From Spirilliplanes yamanashiensis (GTDB lineage Bacteria > Actinomycetota > Actinomycetes > Mycobacteriales > Micromonosporaceae): a stretch of 64,000 nucleotides of DNA. The position numbers and the translations under genes are program-made. Each line of letters starts with the position of its first letter. Positions within the stretch are counted from its first letter, which is position 1. Of this stretch, positions 52,899-62,419 are shown piece by piece. The notes under the pieces were generated by a model. The model did no database searches and was not told the DNA's origin. It saw only the letters and a program-made list of their open reading frames with translations. The DNA lies in contig NZ_BOOY01000018.1 of NCBI RefSeq assembly GCF_016863475.1, forward strand, positions 124,001-188,000, written 5' to 3'.

Positions 52899-53519
52899 GT
52901 GACCATCGAGCCGGTGCGGCGCACGCTGCTGCGGGAGAGCGCCTACGAGGCCATCCGCGACGCCATCGTGCGCGGCGACCTGCCCGCCGGGGCCAGCGTC
53001 GGCGCGGCCGAGCTGGCCGGGCGGCTCGGGCTGTCGCGGGCGCCGGTGCGCGAGGCGCTCGCCCGGCTCGCCGGGGAGGGGCTCGTCGAGTCCAAGCCGC
53101 AGAGCTTCACCCGGGTCACCCCCGTCGACGAGCGCGACGTGCGCGACGCCGCGGCCGTGGTGTGCGCGATGCACGAGCTGGCCGTCGGCGCGGCCGTGCC
53201 GCTGCTGACCGCCGCCGACCTCGACGAGATGCGCGCGGCCAACGAGCGGTTCGCCGCGGCGGCCGACGTGGACGCGGCGCTGCGGGCCGACGACGAGCTG
53301 CACGACGTGCCGGTGCGGGTGTGCGGCAACCGGGCCGTCGCCGCGACCGTCGCGCGGTACACGCCGCTGATCCGGCGGCTGGAGCGGCAGCGGTTCGCGG
53401 CGGGGGCGCACGCGTCCACCGCGCTGCACGCCGACCTCATCGCCGCCTGCGCCGCCGGGGACGCCGCCGCGGCCGTGCGGGTCACGCGCCAGATCTGGCA
53501 GTCCCTGACCACCCCCTGA
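52899..53519 (+). CDS. GntR-family transcriptional regulator (FadR/FCD subfamily)
   Basis: This 206-residue regulator has an N-terminal winged helix ([40 protein letters not shown]) and a helical FCD ligand domain ([32 protein letters not shown]). The His/Asp metal-ligand set typical of FCD domains is partly visible. It lies 13 bases upstream of the ACC deaminase gene, so it probably senses that enzyme's substrate or product. A perfect inverted repeat covers its start, which suggests autoregulation of the two-gene operon. Confidence 0.9.
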   Translation: MTIEPVRRTLLRESAYEAIRDAIVRGDLPAGASVGAAELAGRLGLSRAPVREALARLAGEGLVESKPQSFTRVTPVDERDVRDAAAVVCAMHELAVGAAVPLLTAADLDEMRAANERFAAAADVDAALRADDELHDVPVRVCGNRAVAATVARYTPLIRRLERQRFAAGAHASTALHADLIAACAAGDAAAAVRVTRQIWQSLTTP

Positions 53520-53532
53520 CCGGAGGCACCCC

Positions 53533-54549
53533 ATGTCGATCGCGTCGTTCGAGCGGTACCCGCTGCTGTTCGGCCCCTCCCCCGTCCACCGGCTCGACCG
53601 GCTCACCGCGCACCTCGGCGGGGCCGCGCTGTGGGCCAAGCGGGAGGACTGCAACTCCGGCATCGCGTACGGCGGCAACAAGACCCGCAAGCTGGAGTAC
53701 CTGGTCGCCGACGCGCTGGCGCAGGGCTGCGACACGCTGGTGTCCATCGGCGGCGTGCAGTCCAACCACACCCGGCAGGTGGCCGCCGTGGCGGCGCGGG
53801 CCGGGCTGAAGTGCGTGCTGCTGCAGGAGAGCTGGGTCGACTGGCCCGACTCGGTCTACGACAAGGTCGGCAACATCCTGATCAGCCGGCTCGCCGGGGC
53901 CGACGTGCGGCTGGTGCGGGCGGAGTTCGGCATCGGCTTCAAGGAGAGCTGGGAGCGGGCGCTGCGTGAGATCGAGCAGGCGGGCGGGCGGCCGTACGCG
54001 ATCCCGGCCGGCGCGTCCGACCACCGGCTGGGCGGGCTCGGCTTCGCGAACTGGGCGTACGAGCTGGCCGAGCAGGAGCGGCAGCTCGACGTCTTCTTCG
54101 ACACGATCGTCGTGTGCTCGGTGACGGGCAGCACCCAGGCCGGCATGATCGCCGGGTTCGCGGCGCTCGCCGACGCGGGCGGCCGGCCCCGGCGGGTGCT
54201 CGGCATCGACGCGTCCGCCAAGCCCGCGCAGACCCGCGACCAGGTGGCCCGCATCGCCCGCGGCACCGCCGCGCTGATCGGCGTCGGGCGCGACCTGCGC
54301 GACGACGAGATCCTGCTGGACGAGCGCTACCACGGCGGGGTGTACGGCATCCCCGACACGGCGACGCTGGACGCGATGAAGCTGGCCGCCCGCACCGAGG
54401 GCATGGTCACCGACCCGGTGTACGAGGGCAAGTCGATGGCGGCCCTGATCGACCTGGTCGGCACCGGCGAGATCGGCCGCGACTCCACCGTGCTGTACGC
54501 CCACCTCGGCGGGCAGCCGGCGCTGAACGCGTACAGCGCGCTGTTCTAG
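53533..54549 (+). CDS. acdS: 1-aminocyclopropane-1-carboxylate (ACC) deaminase
   Basis: This 338-residue PLP fold-type II enzyme cleaves ACC, the ethylene precursor of plants, to 2-oxobutyrate and ammonia. The PLP Lys is K50 in [14 protein letters not shown] and the catalytic Ser is S77 in [11 protein letters not shown]. Tyr297-Glu298 in [10 protein letters not shown] and the Leu in VLYAHLGG are the residues that separate true ACC deaminase from D-cysteine desulfhydrase. The ATG follows CCGGAGG. It is co-directional with the GntR gene. Its stop overlaps the convergent DUF3097 stop by three bases. Confidence 0.9.
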   Translation: MSIASFERYPLLFGPSPVHRLDRLTAHLGGAALWAKREDCNSGIAYGGNKTRKLEYLVADALAQGCDTLVSIGGVQSNHTRQVAAVAARAGLKCVLLQESWVDWPDSVYDKVGNILISRLAGADVRLVRAEFGIGFKESWERALREIEQAGGRPYAIPAGASDHRLGGLGFANWAYELAEQERQLDVFFDTIVVCSVTGSTQAGMIAGFAALADAGGRPRRVLGIDASAKPAQTRDQVARIARGTAALIGVGRDLRDDEILLDERYHGGVYGIPDTATLDAMKLAARTEGMVTDPVYEGKSMAALIDLVGTGEIGRDSTVLYAHLGGQPALNAYSALF

Positions 54550-55364
54550 TCGCCGAAGTCGACCGTGACGAAGTCGATGAGCCGCTCCATCGCCCCGATC
54601 AGCGGGGTCTCCACGTCCTTGTAGCTCGACACGGCGGCCAGCACCCGGCGCCACATCTCCTGCGGGTCGCTCACCCCGAGGGCGGCGCACACGCCCTCCT
54701 TCCACGGCTGCCCGCGCGGCACGTCCGGCCACGCCCGGATGCCCAGCCGCGCGGGCTTCACGGCCTGCCACACGTCCACGTACGGGTGGCCGGTGACCAG
54801 CACGTACGGCGACGTGACGGCGGCGACGACGCGGCTCTCCTTCGAGCCGGGCACCAGGTGGTCGACGAGCACGCCGAGGCGGCGGTGCGGGGCGGGCCCG
54901 AACTCGCGCACCTCGTCGGCGAGGTGGTCGATGCCGGACAGCGGCTCCACGACGACACCCTCGACGCGCAGGTCGTCGCCCCAGATGCGCTCGACCAGGG
55001 CGGCGTCGTGCACGCCCTCCACCCAGATGCGGCTGGCCTTGGCGACCTGGGCGCGGACCCCGTCGACCGCCACGGACCCGGACGCGGTGACCCGGCGCTG
55101 CGCGACCGCGGCCGCGCGCGGCGGCCGGCGCAGCGTCACCGGGCGGCCCTCCAGCAGGAACGCGGCCGGGCTCAGCGGGAAGTTGCGCCGGCGGCCGTGC
55201 CGGTCCTCCAGCACGACCGCGCCGAGCTCGAAGCCCACCACCGCGCCGCAGAAGCCGCTGTCGGCGTCCTCGACGACGAGGTCCGGCTCCGCGTCCACCT
55301 CGGGCACCGTCCTGCGCTTGCGCCAGTTGCCGGCGAGCACGTCCTCCCCATACATGAATCGCAC
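54546..55364 (-). CDS. DUF3097 family protein
   Basis: The protein of about 272 residues matches the actinobacterial DUF3097 family: [76 protein letters not shown] and [20 protein letters not shown]. The [16 protein letters not shown] part recalls TOPRIM-like folds, so a nucleic-acid role has been considered; the function is unknown. GTG 55364 fits the usual length before the YGxDVL motif; ATG 55355 is the alternative. Divergent from the gene at 55465. Confidence 0.85.
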   Translation of the reverse strand: MRFMYGEDVLAGNWRKRRTVPEVDAEPDLVVEDADSGFCGAVVGFELGAVVLEDRHGRRRNFPLSPAAFLLEGRPVTLRRPPRAAAVAQRRVTASGSVAVDGVRAQVAKASRIWVEGVHDAALVERIWGDDLRVEGVVVEPLSGIDHLADEVREFGPAPHRRLGVLVDHLVPGSKESRVVAAVTSPYVLVTGHPYVDVWQAVKPARLGIRAWPDVPRGQPWKEGVCAALGVSDPQEMWRRVLAAVSSYKDVETPLIGAMERLIDFVTVDFGD

Positions 55365-55464
55365 GTTACGTTCGTGTTCCGCCGCGCGGGGGGAGACACG
55401 CGGCGGCGGCTCCACGGCGGTCGAGGCGGGACAACGGCTGCGGACAGCACGTACCCTGGCTGCC

Positions 55465-56253
55465 ATGTCCCCCGCAGCAGGTGCGGCGACCGCCGTCGCA
55501 CGCCGGTCGACCCGCTTCGTGGCCTGGGTGCGCGCCTGGCGCGCCGGCGTGGTCCCGTTCGACGAGGTGACCGACGAGATCACCAACGGCGAGGAGCACC
55601 TGGCCTCCGACGTGCCCGGCACATGGCGCGACGTCCCGCTGCGGGAGGCGCTGCCGATCTTCGCCAAGCTGCACCCGGACGACATCCGCCTGGTCCTGCC
55701 CGCCCCCGGCGACCCGCGCGGCCTGCCCGGCCCGGGCCCGCTGACCGGCGCGGCGCTGCTCACCGGCGAGGCCGTCGTGACCGGCGCCTTCGGCCTGGTC
55801 CCCGAGGTCTGCCGGCACACCTCCGGCTCCGGTGTGGAGTTCGAGACGGTGCTGTGGCGGGTGCACCCGATCGAGCAGACCGGCTTCAACCGCGGCTTCC
55901 AGGTCTCCCCCGCCGAGGCGGAGGCCGAGCTGACCACCGCCCTGGCCGAGGCCACCACCCAGCTCACCCGGCTCGACGTGGCGCACTGGCGGCCCGAGCT
56001 GGCCGGCGCGCTGGCCCAGCTGCGCCGCCCCGACAGCACGGCGAACCTGCCGCCGGGCTTCGACCCGCGGTCGCGGCGGCTGTTCGCCCGCGCCAGCGTC
56101 CTCGACCAGGTGCTGGCCCTGGCCGAGCACACCGCGCCCGGCGGCGCGGTGAACGGCTACGAGGCGCAGCAGCGCGACACCGCCCTGCGGCCGCTGACGG
56201 CGGCCTGCCGCCGCGCCCTGGTGGCGGCCTGCAACGCCCCGCTCAGCGCCTAG
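55465..56253 (+). CDS. Hypothetical protein, conserved in type among actinobacteria
   Basis: This 262-residue soluble protein has no signal or membrane segment. It opens with FVAWVRAWRAGVVPFDEVTD and has LRLVLPAPGDPRGLPGPG-like and EAVVTGAFGLVPEVCRHTSG segments followed by a helical C-terminus ending in VNGYEAQQRDTALRPLTAAC. I recognise it only as the gene commonly found next to DUF3097 genes. A TACCCT at 55452-55457 lies 7 bases before the ATG, which suggests a leaderless transcript. Its stop overlaps the convergent acyltransferase gene. Confidence 0.75.
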   Translation: MSPAAGAATAVARRSTRFVAWVRAWRAGVVPFDEVTDEITNGEEHLASDVPGTWRDVPLREALPIFAKLHPDDIRLVLPAPGDPRGLPGPGPLTGAALLTGEAVVTGAFGLVPEVCRHTSGSGVEFETVLWRVHPIEQTGFNRGFQVSPAEAEAELTTALAEATTQLTRLDVAHWRPELAGALAQLRRPDSTANLPPGFDPRSRRLFARASVLDQVLALAEHTAPGGAVNGYEAQQRDTALRPLTAACRRALVAACNAPLSA

Positions 56254-57515
56254 GACACCCGCGCGTCGGAGCCGTGCCGCTCCGGGGCACCGGCGGGCGT
56301 GCGGGGCCGGGGTGCGCCCGGGTCGCGGGCCGGGCGCTGGGCCGGCGGGCGCACGCTCGCCGGGCGGTGGTCGGCCGGGCGGGGCGCCACGTCGCGGCGC
56401 GGGCGGCCCGGCTCCAGGGCCGGTTCGGCCGCGTTGGCCGCCGCGATCGAGCGGCGCAGGCCGTCGCGCAGCAGCGGCATCAGCGGGCGTTCGACGTACC
56501 GGTGCACCAGCCAGGCCAGGGCCGCCACCAGCACCAGCGTCAGCGCGATCAGCACCCACATCGGCAGGCCGGTGCCGTAGTGGCCGTACCGGATGGCGCT
56601 GAAGCCGACCCGCTGGTGCAGCAGGTAGAACGGGTACGTCACCGCGCCCGCCACGGTGAGCCAGCCCCACCGGATGCGGTCGGTCCAGCCCAGGGCGACG
56701 GCCAGGATCACGGCGAACGAGGCGGTCACCACCAGGTAGCCCGGCCAGGCGGGGACGGGGAAGCCGGCGTGCACGGCCGCCATCCGGTCGGCGACCCGGT
56801 CGAGGCTGACGAGCCAGCTCATGCCGACGATGCCGTACAGCAGCGGGGTCGCGCCGAAGCGGTGGATCAGGTACATCGCGATGCCGGCGACGAAGTACGG
56901 GGCGTACTCCGGCACCACCACGAGGGTCACCACCGGCAGCGCCCACGCCGGGGCCAGCACGGCCAGGGTCAACCAGACGGCGCAGAACAGCACGGCCCGC
57001 CGGTACGTCAGCCCGGTCCACACCACGACGGCGAACAGCAGGTAGAAGCGCAGCTCGACGAACAGCGTCCAGTAGACGGTGTCGACCGACGGCACCCCCA
57101 TCGGCTGCTGGAGCATCGTGGCGTTGACGGCGATGCCGGCCCAGTCGGGCAGCCCCTCGACGGGCACGCCCCCGGTGACCGGCAGCAGCAGCACCACGGC
57201 CACGGTGATCGCCAGGCAGGCCCAGTACGCCGGGTACAGCCGGCTCACCCGGGACGTGAAGTAGGCGCCGAGCGGGCGGCCCCAGCAGCTCATGCAGATG
57301 ACGAAGCCGCTGATGAGGAAGAACAGCTCCACGCCGAGGAAGCCGTAGACGGCCACCCGCGACGCCGTCGGCAGGAAGTGCTGCGGCGGGCTCACCCCGT
57401 CGAGGCGCCACGCCACCGCGTAGTGGTAGACGGCGACGGCGAGCGCGGCGACCAGCCGCAGCCCGTCGAGCGCCGCGAGCCGGGCCGGCGGTCGTGACTG
57501 ATCGTTTCGGGGCAC
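56250..57515 (-). CDS. Acyltransferase 3 family membrane protein
   Basis: This 421-residue integral membrane O-acyltransferase has about ten membrane segments. The conserved LAALDGLRLVAALAVAVYHY (His in the first segment), FFLISGFVICMS, FTSRVSRLYPAYWAC (RxxR), YWTLFVELRFYLLF (active-site Glu) and a final AWLVHRYVERPL are present. A Pro/Arg-rich cytoplasmic tail of about 70 residues is extra. It transfers acetyl or other acyl groups to a cell-surface or secreted carbohydrate; the acceptor is unknown. GTG start at 57515. Confidence 0.9.
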   Translation of the reverse strand: MPRNDQSRPPARLAALDGLRLVAALAVAVYHYAVAWRLDGVSPPQHFLPTASRVAVYGFLGVELFFLISGFVICMSCWGRPLGAYFTSRVSRLYPAYWACLAITVAVVLLLPVTGGVPVEGLPDWAGIAVNATMLQQPMGVPSVDTVYWTLFVELRFYLLFAVVVWTGLTYRRAVLFCAVWLTLAVLAPAWALPVVTLVVVPEYAPYFVAGIAMYLIHRFGATPLLYGIVGMSWLVSLDRVADRMAAVHAGFPVPAWPGYLVVTASFAVILAVALGWTDRIRWGWLTVAGAVTYPFYLLHQRVGFSAIRYGHYGTGLPMWVLIALTLVLVAALAWLVHRYVERPLMPLLRDGLRRSIAAANAAEPALEPGRPRRDVAPRPADHRPASVRPPAQRPARDPGAPRPRTPAGAPERHGSDARVS

Positions 57516-57571
57516 GGGGCGCCACCCTAGCGGCCGATTGCTACGGGCGGCGACCTGTGCAGGTCACGGAA

Positions 57572-58351
57572 CTACAGCTCGGGGATGAGGTCCGCCACCG
57601 AGTTCACGACCCGTGACGGACGGTAGGGGTAGCGGTCCGCCTCGGCCTGCGTGCTGATGCCGGTGAGGACGAGGATGGTCTCCAGCCCCGCCTCCAGCCC
57701 GCACAGCACGTCGGTGTCCATCCGGTCGCCGATCATCGCGGTCGACTCGGAGTGCGCCTTGATGGTGTTCAGCGCCGAGCGCATCATCATCGGGTTCGGC
57801 TTGCCGACGAAGTACGGCTTGACGCCGGTGGCCTTGGAGATCATCGCGGCGACGCTGCCCGCCGCCGGCAGGTCGCCGTCCACGGAGGGCCCGGTGGGGT
57901 CGGGGTTGGTGCAGATGAACCGGGCGCCGCCGTTGATCAGCCGGATCGCCTTCGTGATCGCTTCGAACGAGTAGGTGCGGGTCTCGCCGAGCACCACGTA
58001 GTCCGGGGCGAAGTCGGTGAGCACGTAACCGACGGCGTGCATGGCCGTGGTGAGGCCGGCCTCACCGATCACGTACGCGGTGCCGCCCGGGCGCTGGTCG
58101 GCCAGGAACTGGGCGGTGGCCAGCCCGGAGGTCCAGATCGCCGACTCGGGCACGTCGAAGCCCATCCGGGCGAGCCGGGCCTGCAGGTCGCGCGGGGTGT
58201 AGATCGAGTTGTTGGTGAGGATGAGGAACGGCTTGCCGGACTGCTTCATCCGGTTGACGAACTCGGGCGCGCCGCGCACGGGCTGGCCCTCGTGCACGAG
58301 CACGCCGTCCATGTCGGTCAGCCAGCTCTCGATGACCTTCCGGTCCTTCAT
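57572..58351 (-). CDS. HAD-IIA family phosphatase (NagD-like)
   Basis: This 259-residue cytosolic phosphatase has motif I as WLTDMDGVLVHEG (nucleophile Asp), motif II as LILTNNS, and motif III/IV as VGKPNPMMM and MIGDRMDTDVLCGLEAGLET, with the IIA-type cap between motifs II and III. NagD-like enzymes hydrolyse sugar phosphates or nucleotides. The ATG follows GAGGAA by five bases and the gene lies 8 bases after hemH on the same strand, so they are probably co-transcribed. Confidence 0.9.
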   Translation of the reverse strand: MKDRKVIESWLTDMDGVLVHEGQPVRGAPEFVNRMKQSGKPFLILTNNSIYTPRDLQARLARMGFDVPESAIWTSGLATAQFLADQRPGGTAYVIGEAGLTTAMHAVGYVLTDFAPDYVVLGETRTYSFEAITKAIRLINGGARFICTNPDPTGPSVDGDLPAAGSVAAMISKATGVKPYFVGKPNPMMMRSALNTIKAHSESTAMIGDRMDTDVLCGLEAGLETILVLTGISTQAEADRYPYRPSRVVNSVADLIPEL

Positions 58352-58359
58352 CGGGTTCC

Positions 58360-59385
58360 TCAGCTCTTGTGGCGGCGCGGGGCAGGGCAGCAGTCCAGTG
58401 GGCAGACGTCCCAGTGCGGCAGCGTACCGAGGGTCTCGCGGGCCGCCCCGGCCAGCCGCTCCTGCACCAGCTCGCGGACCATCGCGACGAACCGCGGGTC
58501 GGTGCCCGGGGTGGCGGCGCGCGCGTAGCCGAGGCCGAGGTCGCGGGCGGTGTCGGCGGCCTCGTTGTCGAGGTCCCACAGCACCTCGAGGTGGTCGGAG
58601 ACGAACCCGATGGGGCTGACCACGACGTCGGTGACGCCCTTGTCGGCGAGCACGGCCAGGTGGTCGTTGACGTCGGGCTCCAGCCACGGCACCTGCGGCG
58701 GGCCGGAGCGGCTCTGCCAGACCAGGTCCCAGGCGAGGTCGGGCGCGGCGGCGGCGTGCACGAGCCGGGCCGTCTCGTCGAGCTGGGTGGTGTAGCGGCC
58801 GCCGTCCGGGCCGGCGGTCTCCGCCATGGAGACCGGGATGGAGTGGGCGGTGAACACCAGCCGGGTGGTGGCGCGGCGGGCCGGGTCGAGGCCGGCCAGC
58901 GCGGCGCGCACGGCGTCGGCGTGCGGCCGGACGAAGCCGGAGTGGTCGTGGAACTGGCGCAGCTTGGTGATGGCGGGCGCGCCGGGGCCGACCGCGGCGC
59001 GGGCCCGGTCGATGTCCTCCCAGTACTGCCGGCAGGACGAGTAGCCGCCGAACGCGCTGGTGGCGAACGCCAGCGCGGAGGTCACACCGTCGTCGCGCAT
59101 CCGGGCGACGGTGTCCTCCAGCATCGGCTGCCAGTTGCGGTTGCCCCAGTAGGCGGGCAGGTCGACGCCGTGCGCGCCGAACTCGGCCGTCACCGCGTCG
59201 AGCAGGTCGCGGCACTGCTGATTGATCGGCGAGACGCCGCCGAAGTGGTGGTAGTGCTCCGCCACCTCGGCGAGGCGTTCCTCCGGGATGCCCCGGCCGC
59301 GGGTGACGTTGCGCAGGAACGGCATCACGTCGTCGGGGCCCTCGGGGCCGCCGAACGACAGCAGGAGGAACGCGTCGTAGGCCAC
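58360..59385 (-). CDS. hemH: Ferrochelatase (coproporphyrin ferrochelatase, CpfC/HemH)
   Basis: This 341-residue cytosolic enzyme inserts Fe2+ into coproporphyrin III in the actinobacterial heme pathway. Family segments are LLLSFGGPEGPDDVMPFLRN, HYHHFGGVSPINQQC, YWGNRNWQPMLED, LVFTAHSIPVSMAE (active-site His) and VSPIGFVSDHLEVLWDLDNE (active-site Glu). The YSSCRQYWED cysteine plus the C-terminal CPLDCC cluster are the [2Fe-2S] ligands seen in mycobacterial ferrochelatase. It follows fabI by 91 bases on the same strand. GTG start. Confidence 0.93.
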   Translation of the reverse strand: MAYDAFLLLSFGGPEGPDDVMPFLRNVTRGRGIPEERLAEVAEHYHHFGGVSPINQQCRDLLDAVTAEFGAHGVDLPAYWGNRNWQPMLEDTVARMRDDGVTSALAFATSAFGGYSSCRQYWEDIDRARAAVGPGAPAITKLRQFHDHSGFVRPHADAVRAALAGLDPARRATTRLVFTAHSIPVSMAETAGPDGGRYTTQLDETARLVHAAAAPDLAWDLVWQSRSGPPQVPWLEPDVNDHLAVLADKGVTDVVVSPIGFVSDHLEVLWDLDNEAADTARDLGLGYARAATPGTDPRFVAMVRELVQERLAGAARETLGTLPHWDVCPLDCCPAPRRHKS

Positions 59386-59476
59386 CCGACCAGTCTGCCC
59401 GCCCGGGGACGCCGACGCCGCGCGGCCCGGCCGCGCGCGTCGAACGTCACCCTGCGTCGATCCGGTGCCTGGGCCG

Positions 59477-60244
59477 TCAGGCGCCGACCGCGTGGAACCC
59501 GCCGTCGACGTGGACGATCTCGCCCGTGGTCGCCGGGAACCAGTCGGACAGCAGCGCCAGGCAGGCCCGCGCCGCCGACTCCTGGTCGGACAGGTCCCAG
59601 CCGAGCGGGGCGCGCTGGACCCACGCGTCCTCGAACTGCTCGAAGCCGGGGATGCTCTTGGCGGCCATCGTGCGCAGCGGGCCCGCCGACACCAGGTTGC
59701 TGCGGATGCCGTGCTTGCCCAGGTGCAGCGCGAGGTAGCGCGACGCCGACTCCAGGCCCGCCTTGGCGACGCCCATCCAGTCGTACACCGGCCAGGCCAG
59801 CTGCGCGTCGAACGTCAGGCCGACCACCGCGCCGCCGCGGCCCATCAGCGGCAGGCAGGCGGTGGCGAGGGACTTGTACGAGTACGTCGACACGTGCAGC
59901 GCCGTCGCCACGTCCTCCCACGGCGCGTCCAGGAAGCCGCCGCCCAGGCAGCTCTGCGGCGCGAAGCCGACGGAGTGCACGACGCCGTCGAGGCCGTCGA
60001 CGTGCTCGCGCACCTTGTCGGCGAGCCCGGCGAGCTGCTCGGGGTTCGTCACGTCCAGCTCGATCACCGGGGCCGGCTCGGGCAGCCGCTTGGCGATGCG
60101 CTCGACGAGCGACAGCCGGCCGAAGCCGGTCAGCACGACCTGGGCGCCGTTCTCCTGGGCGAGCTTCGCCACGGAGAAGGCGATCGAGGCGTCGGTGATG
60201 ACGCCGGTGACGAGCAGCCGCTTACCGGCCAGCAGACCAGACAC
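59477..60244 (-). CDS. fabI: Enoyl-ACP reductase (FabI/InhA-like)
   Basis: This 255-residue NAD(H)-dependent short-chain reductase does the last step of each fatty-acid elongation cycle. LLAGKRLLVTGVITDASIAF carries the FabI-type GxxxxxSIA nucleotide loop; the catalytic Tyr and Lys are in VYDWMGVAKAGLESASRYLA, and FDAQLAWPVYDW and AGPLRTMAAKSIPGF are close to mycobacterial InhA, target of isoniazid and triclosan. The GTG at 60244 follows AGGAGA. It lies 22 bases after fabG, the usual fabG-fabI pair of actinobacteria. Confidence 0.94.
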   Translation of the reverse strand: MSGLLAGKRLLVTGVITDASIAFSVAKLAQENGAQVVLTGFGRLSLVERIAKRLPEPAPVIELDVTNPEQLAGLADKVREHVDGLDGVVHSVGFAPQSCLGGGFLDAPWEDVATALHVSTYSYKSLATACLPLMGRGGAVVGLTFDAQLAWPVYDWMGVAKAGLESASRYLALHLGKHGIRSNLVSAGPLRTMAAKSIPGFEQFEDAWVQRAPLGWDLSDQESAARACLALLSDWFPATTGEIVHVDGGFHAVGA

Positions 60245-60266
60245 GCATCTCTCCTGATGTACGGGC

Positions 60267-61010
<744 letters not shown>

Positions 61011-61108
61011 TTAGGCCCTACCTGCGGGTAAGCCGAAACCGGGCCCGCGCCGCGCCGGAGGCCCGCCCTGACGCGCCACGGCGGCCCGGCGGGAGTAAGG
61101 TGTGCCAC

Positions 61109-61180
61109 GGCCCTGAGAGACGACGACTGTGGGAGGTGATCGCTGTGCGAGATAGCGATCCTCCGAGTCGTCGCCGGGCC
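61109..61180 (+). promoter_or_regulatory. Long structured RNA element enclosing a very strong ribosome-binding site
   Basis: Three stacked helices can form: GGCCC (61109-61113) with GGGCC (61176-61180); CGACGACT (61121-61128) with AGTCGTCG (61166-61173); and GGAG plus GATCGCT (61132-61144) with AGCGATCCTCC (61154-61164), around a GTGCGAGAT loop. That is about 24 base pairs. GGAGGTGATC at 61132-61141 is a perfect 10-base complement of the 16S rRNA 3' end, and a GTG start codon lies in the loop. A TAAGGT at 61096-61101 could be the -10 element. This fits a riboregulator, uORF or small RNA. Confidence 0.55.
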
Positions 61181-61198
61181 GGCCGTCCGCCCCGCTGA
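61145..61198 (+). CDS. Candidate upstream ORF (17 aa) inside the structured RNA
   Basis: GTG CGA GAT AGC ... TGA encodes MRDSDPPSRRRAGRPPR. The GTG lies three bases after GGAGGTGATC, counted from its end, and its codons 4-7 form the right arm of the hairpin, so translating ribosomes would unfold it. Very basic, Arg/Pro-rich. It could be a leader peptide for the tiny membrane ORF at 61370, or not translated at all. Confidence 0.35.
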   Translation: MRDSDPPSRRRAGRPPR

Positions 61199-61369
61199 CG
61201 CACCGCGCGCTCAGCTCCGCCGACGCTCGCCCCGCCCCCAGCCACCCGCCGGGCCACCGTGCCCGCGCGTCTGCCGTCGTGTGCGCCGCGACGACCGCTG
61301 GGGCCGCCCGGCCGCGACTCCCCACCCGTGTGCGCCGTCATCGTCCGCCACGACGGAAAGCCGCCGATC

Positions 61370-61453
61370 ATGCACCGTTACGTCGCTCCGCTCGGTTTCA
61401 CCATCGCCGCCGCCTGGGTGGTCGTCCTGTTCGTGCTGGCCGCCAAGCCGTGA
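61370..61453 (+). CDS. Tiny single-pass membrane protein (27 aa)
   Basis: ATG CAC CGT TAC begins a 27-residue peptide, MHRYVAPLGFTIAAAWV..., that is one membrane helix (about residues 7-24) ending in AAKP. It resembles small membrane proteins of unknown function in size and layout. An in-frame upstream start at 61259 would give 64 residues, but the extra part looks like non-coding sequence. GGAAAG at 61354-61359 is a usable ribosome-binding site. It converges on the VWA gene. Confidence 0.45.
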   Translation: MHRYVAPLGFTIAAAWVVVLFVLAAKP

Positions 61454-61468
61454 CCGGCGGCGGCCGGC

Positions 61469-62419
61469 TCACGGCAGGCGCGAGCTCCACGCCAGGCTGA
61501 GGCCCGCCGCGAGCAGGCCCAGCAGCAGGCCCGTGCCCGCGTACCACTGGGTGACCTCGCGGGGCTCCACCCGGTGGCCGATCGACGAGCCCATGTCCTC
61601 GTACACCTGCTTGAGCTCCGTCACCGACGCCGCCTCGTAGAAGAAGCCCTTCGTCGTCTCCGCCAGCTGCTCCAACGACGCCCGGTCGACCGGGACGCGC
61701 TGCATCGCGCCGCGGATGTCGACCATGCCCGCGTCGGTGCCGAACGCGATCGTCGACACCGGCACGTTGGCCGCCGACGCGGCCGCGCCGGCGTCCTCGA
61801 CGGACCGGCCGGACGTGCGGTAGCCGTCGGACAGCAGCACGATGCGCGCGGGCGGCAGCTCGTTCGCGCCGTCCGACGGCACCGACCGGATCGCCTCCAG
61901 CGAGGTGAACACGGCCTCGCCGGTGGCGGTCGCCTCGGCCAGGGTCAGCCCGTCGATCGCCGCGGTCACCGCCGCCCGGTCCTTGGTCGGGGCGACCAGC
62001 ACGTTCGCCGACTTCGCGAACGACACCAGGCCGAGGTTGTAGTCGGCCGGCAGCTCGGCGACGAACTGCTTCGCGGCCTCCTGGGCGGCCTCGATCCGGT
62101 TCGGCGCGACGTCGTCGGCCTGCATGGACAGCGACACGTCGATCGCCAGGATGACGGTGGCGCGCTCCAGCGGCTGCTCGGTGTCGACCGACGGGCGGGC
62201 CATCGCCCCGGACAGCGCGAACAGCGCCAGCAGCAGCGCCGCCGCGGACGCGTGCCGGCGCCAGCCGAGGCCCTTGGGCGCGAGCGTGCGCAGCATGTCC
62301 ACGTTGGTGAAGCGGATGGCGTACTGGCGCTTGCGGAACTGCCGCCACACGTACACGGCGGCGACGGCGAGCACCGGCAGGACGGAGAGCAGCCACCACG
62401 GTTGCAGGAAACGGATCAT
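61469..62419 (-). CDS. VWA-domain membrane protein (BatA/YeiN-like)
   Basis: The 316-residue protein has two N-terminal membrane segments (WWLLSVLPVLAVAAVYVW and ALLLALFALSGA), a von Willebrand A domain with the MIDAS motif as LAIDVSLSMQADD (DxSxS), TGEAVF and IVLLSDGYRTSG, and a C-terminal membrane segment (about 290-310). It belongs to the MoxR/DUF58/VWA chaperone system that matures or inserts metal ions into partner complexes. Its ATG overlaps the DUF58 stop as ATGA. Confidence 0.9.
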   Translation of the reverse strand: MIRFLQPWWLLSVLPVLAVAAVYVWRQFRKRQYAIRFTNVDMLRTLAPKGLGWRRHASAAALLLALFALSGAMARPSVDTEQPLERATVILAIDVSLSMQADDVAPNRIEAAQEAAKQFVAELPADYNLGLVSFAKSANVLVAPTKDRAAVTAAIDGLTLAEATATGEAVFTSLEAIRSVPSDGANELPPARIVLLSDGYRTSGRSVEDAGAAASAANVPVSTIAFGTDAGMVDIRGAMQRVPVDRASLEQLAETTKGFFYEAASVTELKQVYEDMGSSIGHRVEPREVTQWYAGTGLLLGLLAAGLSLAWSSRLP

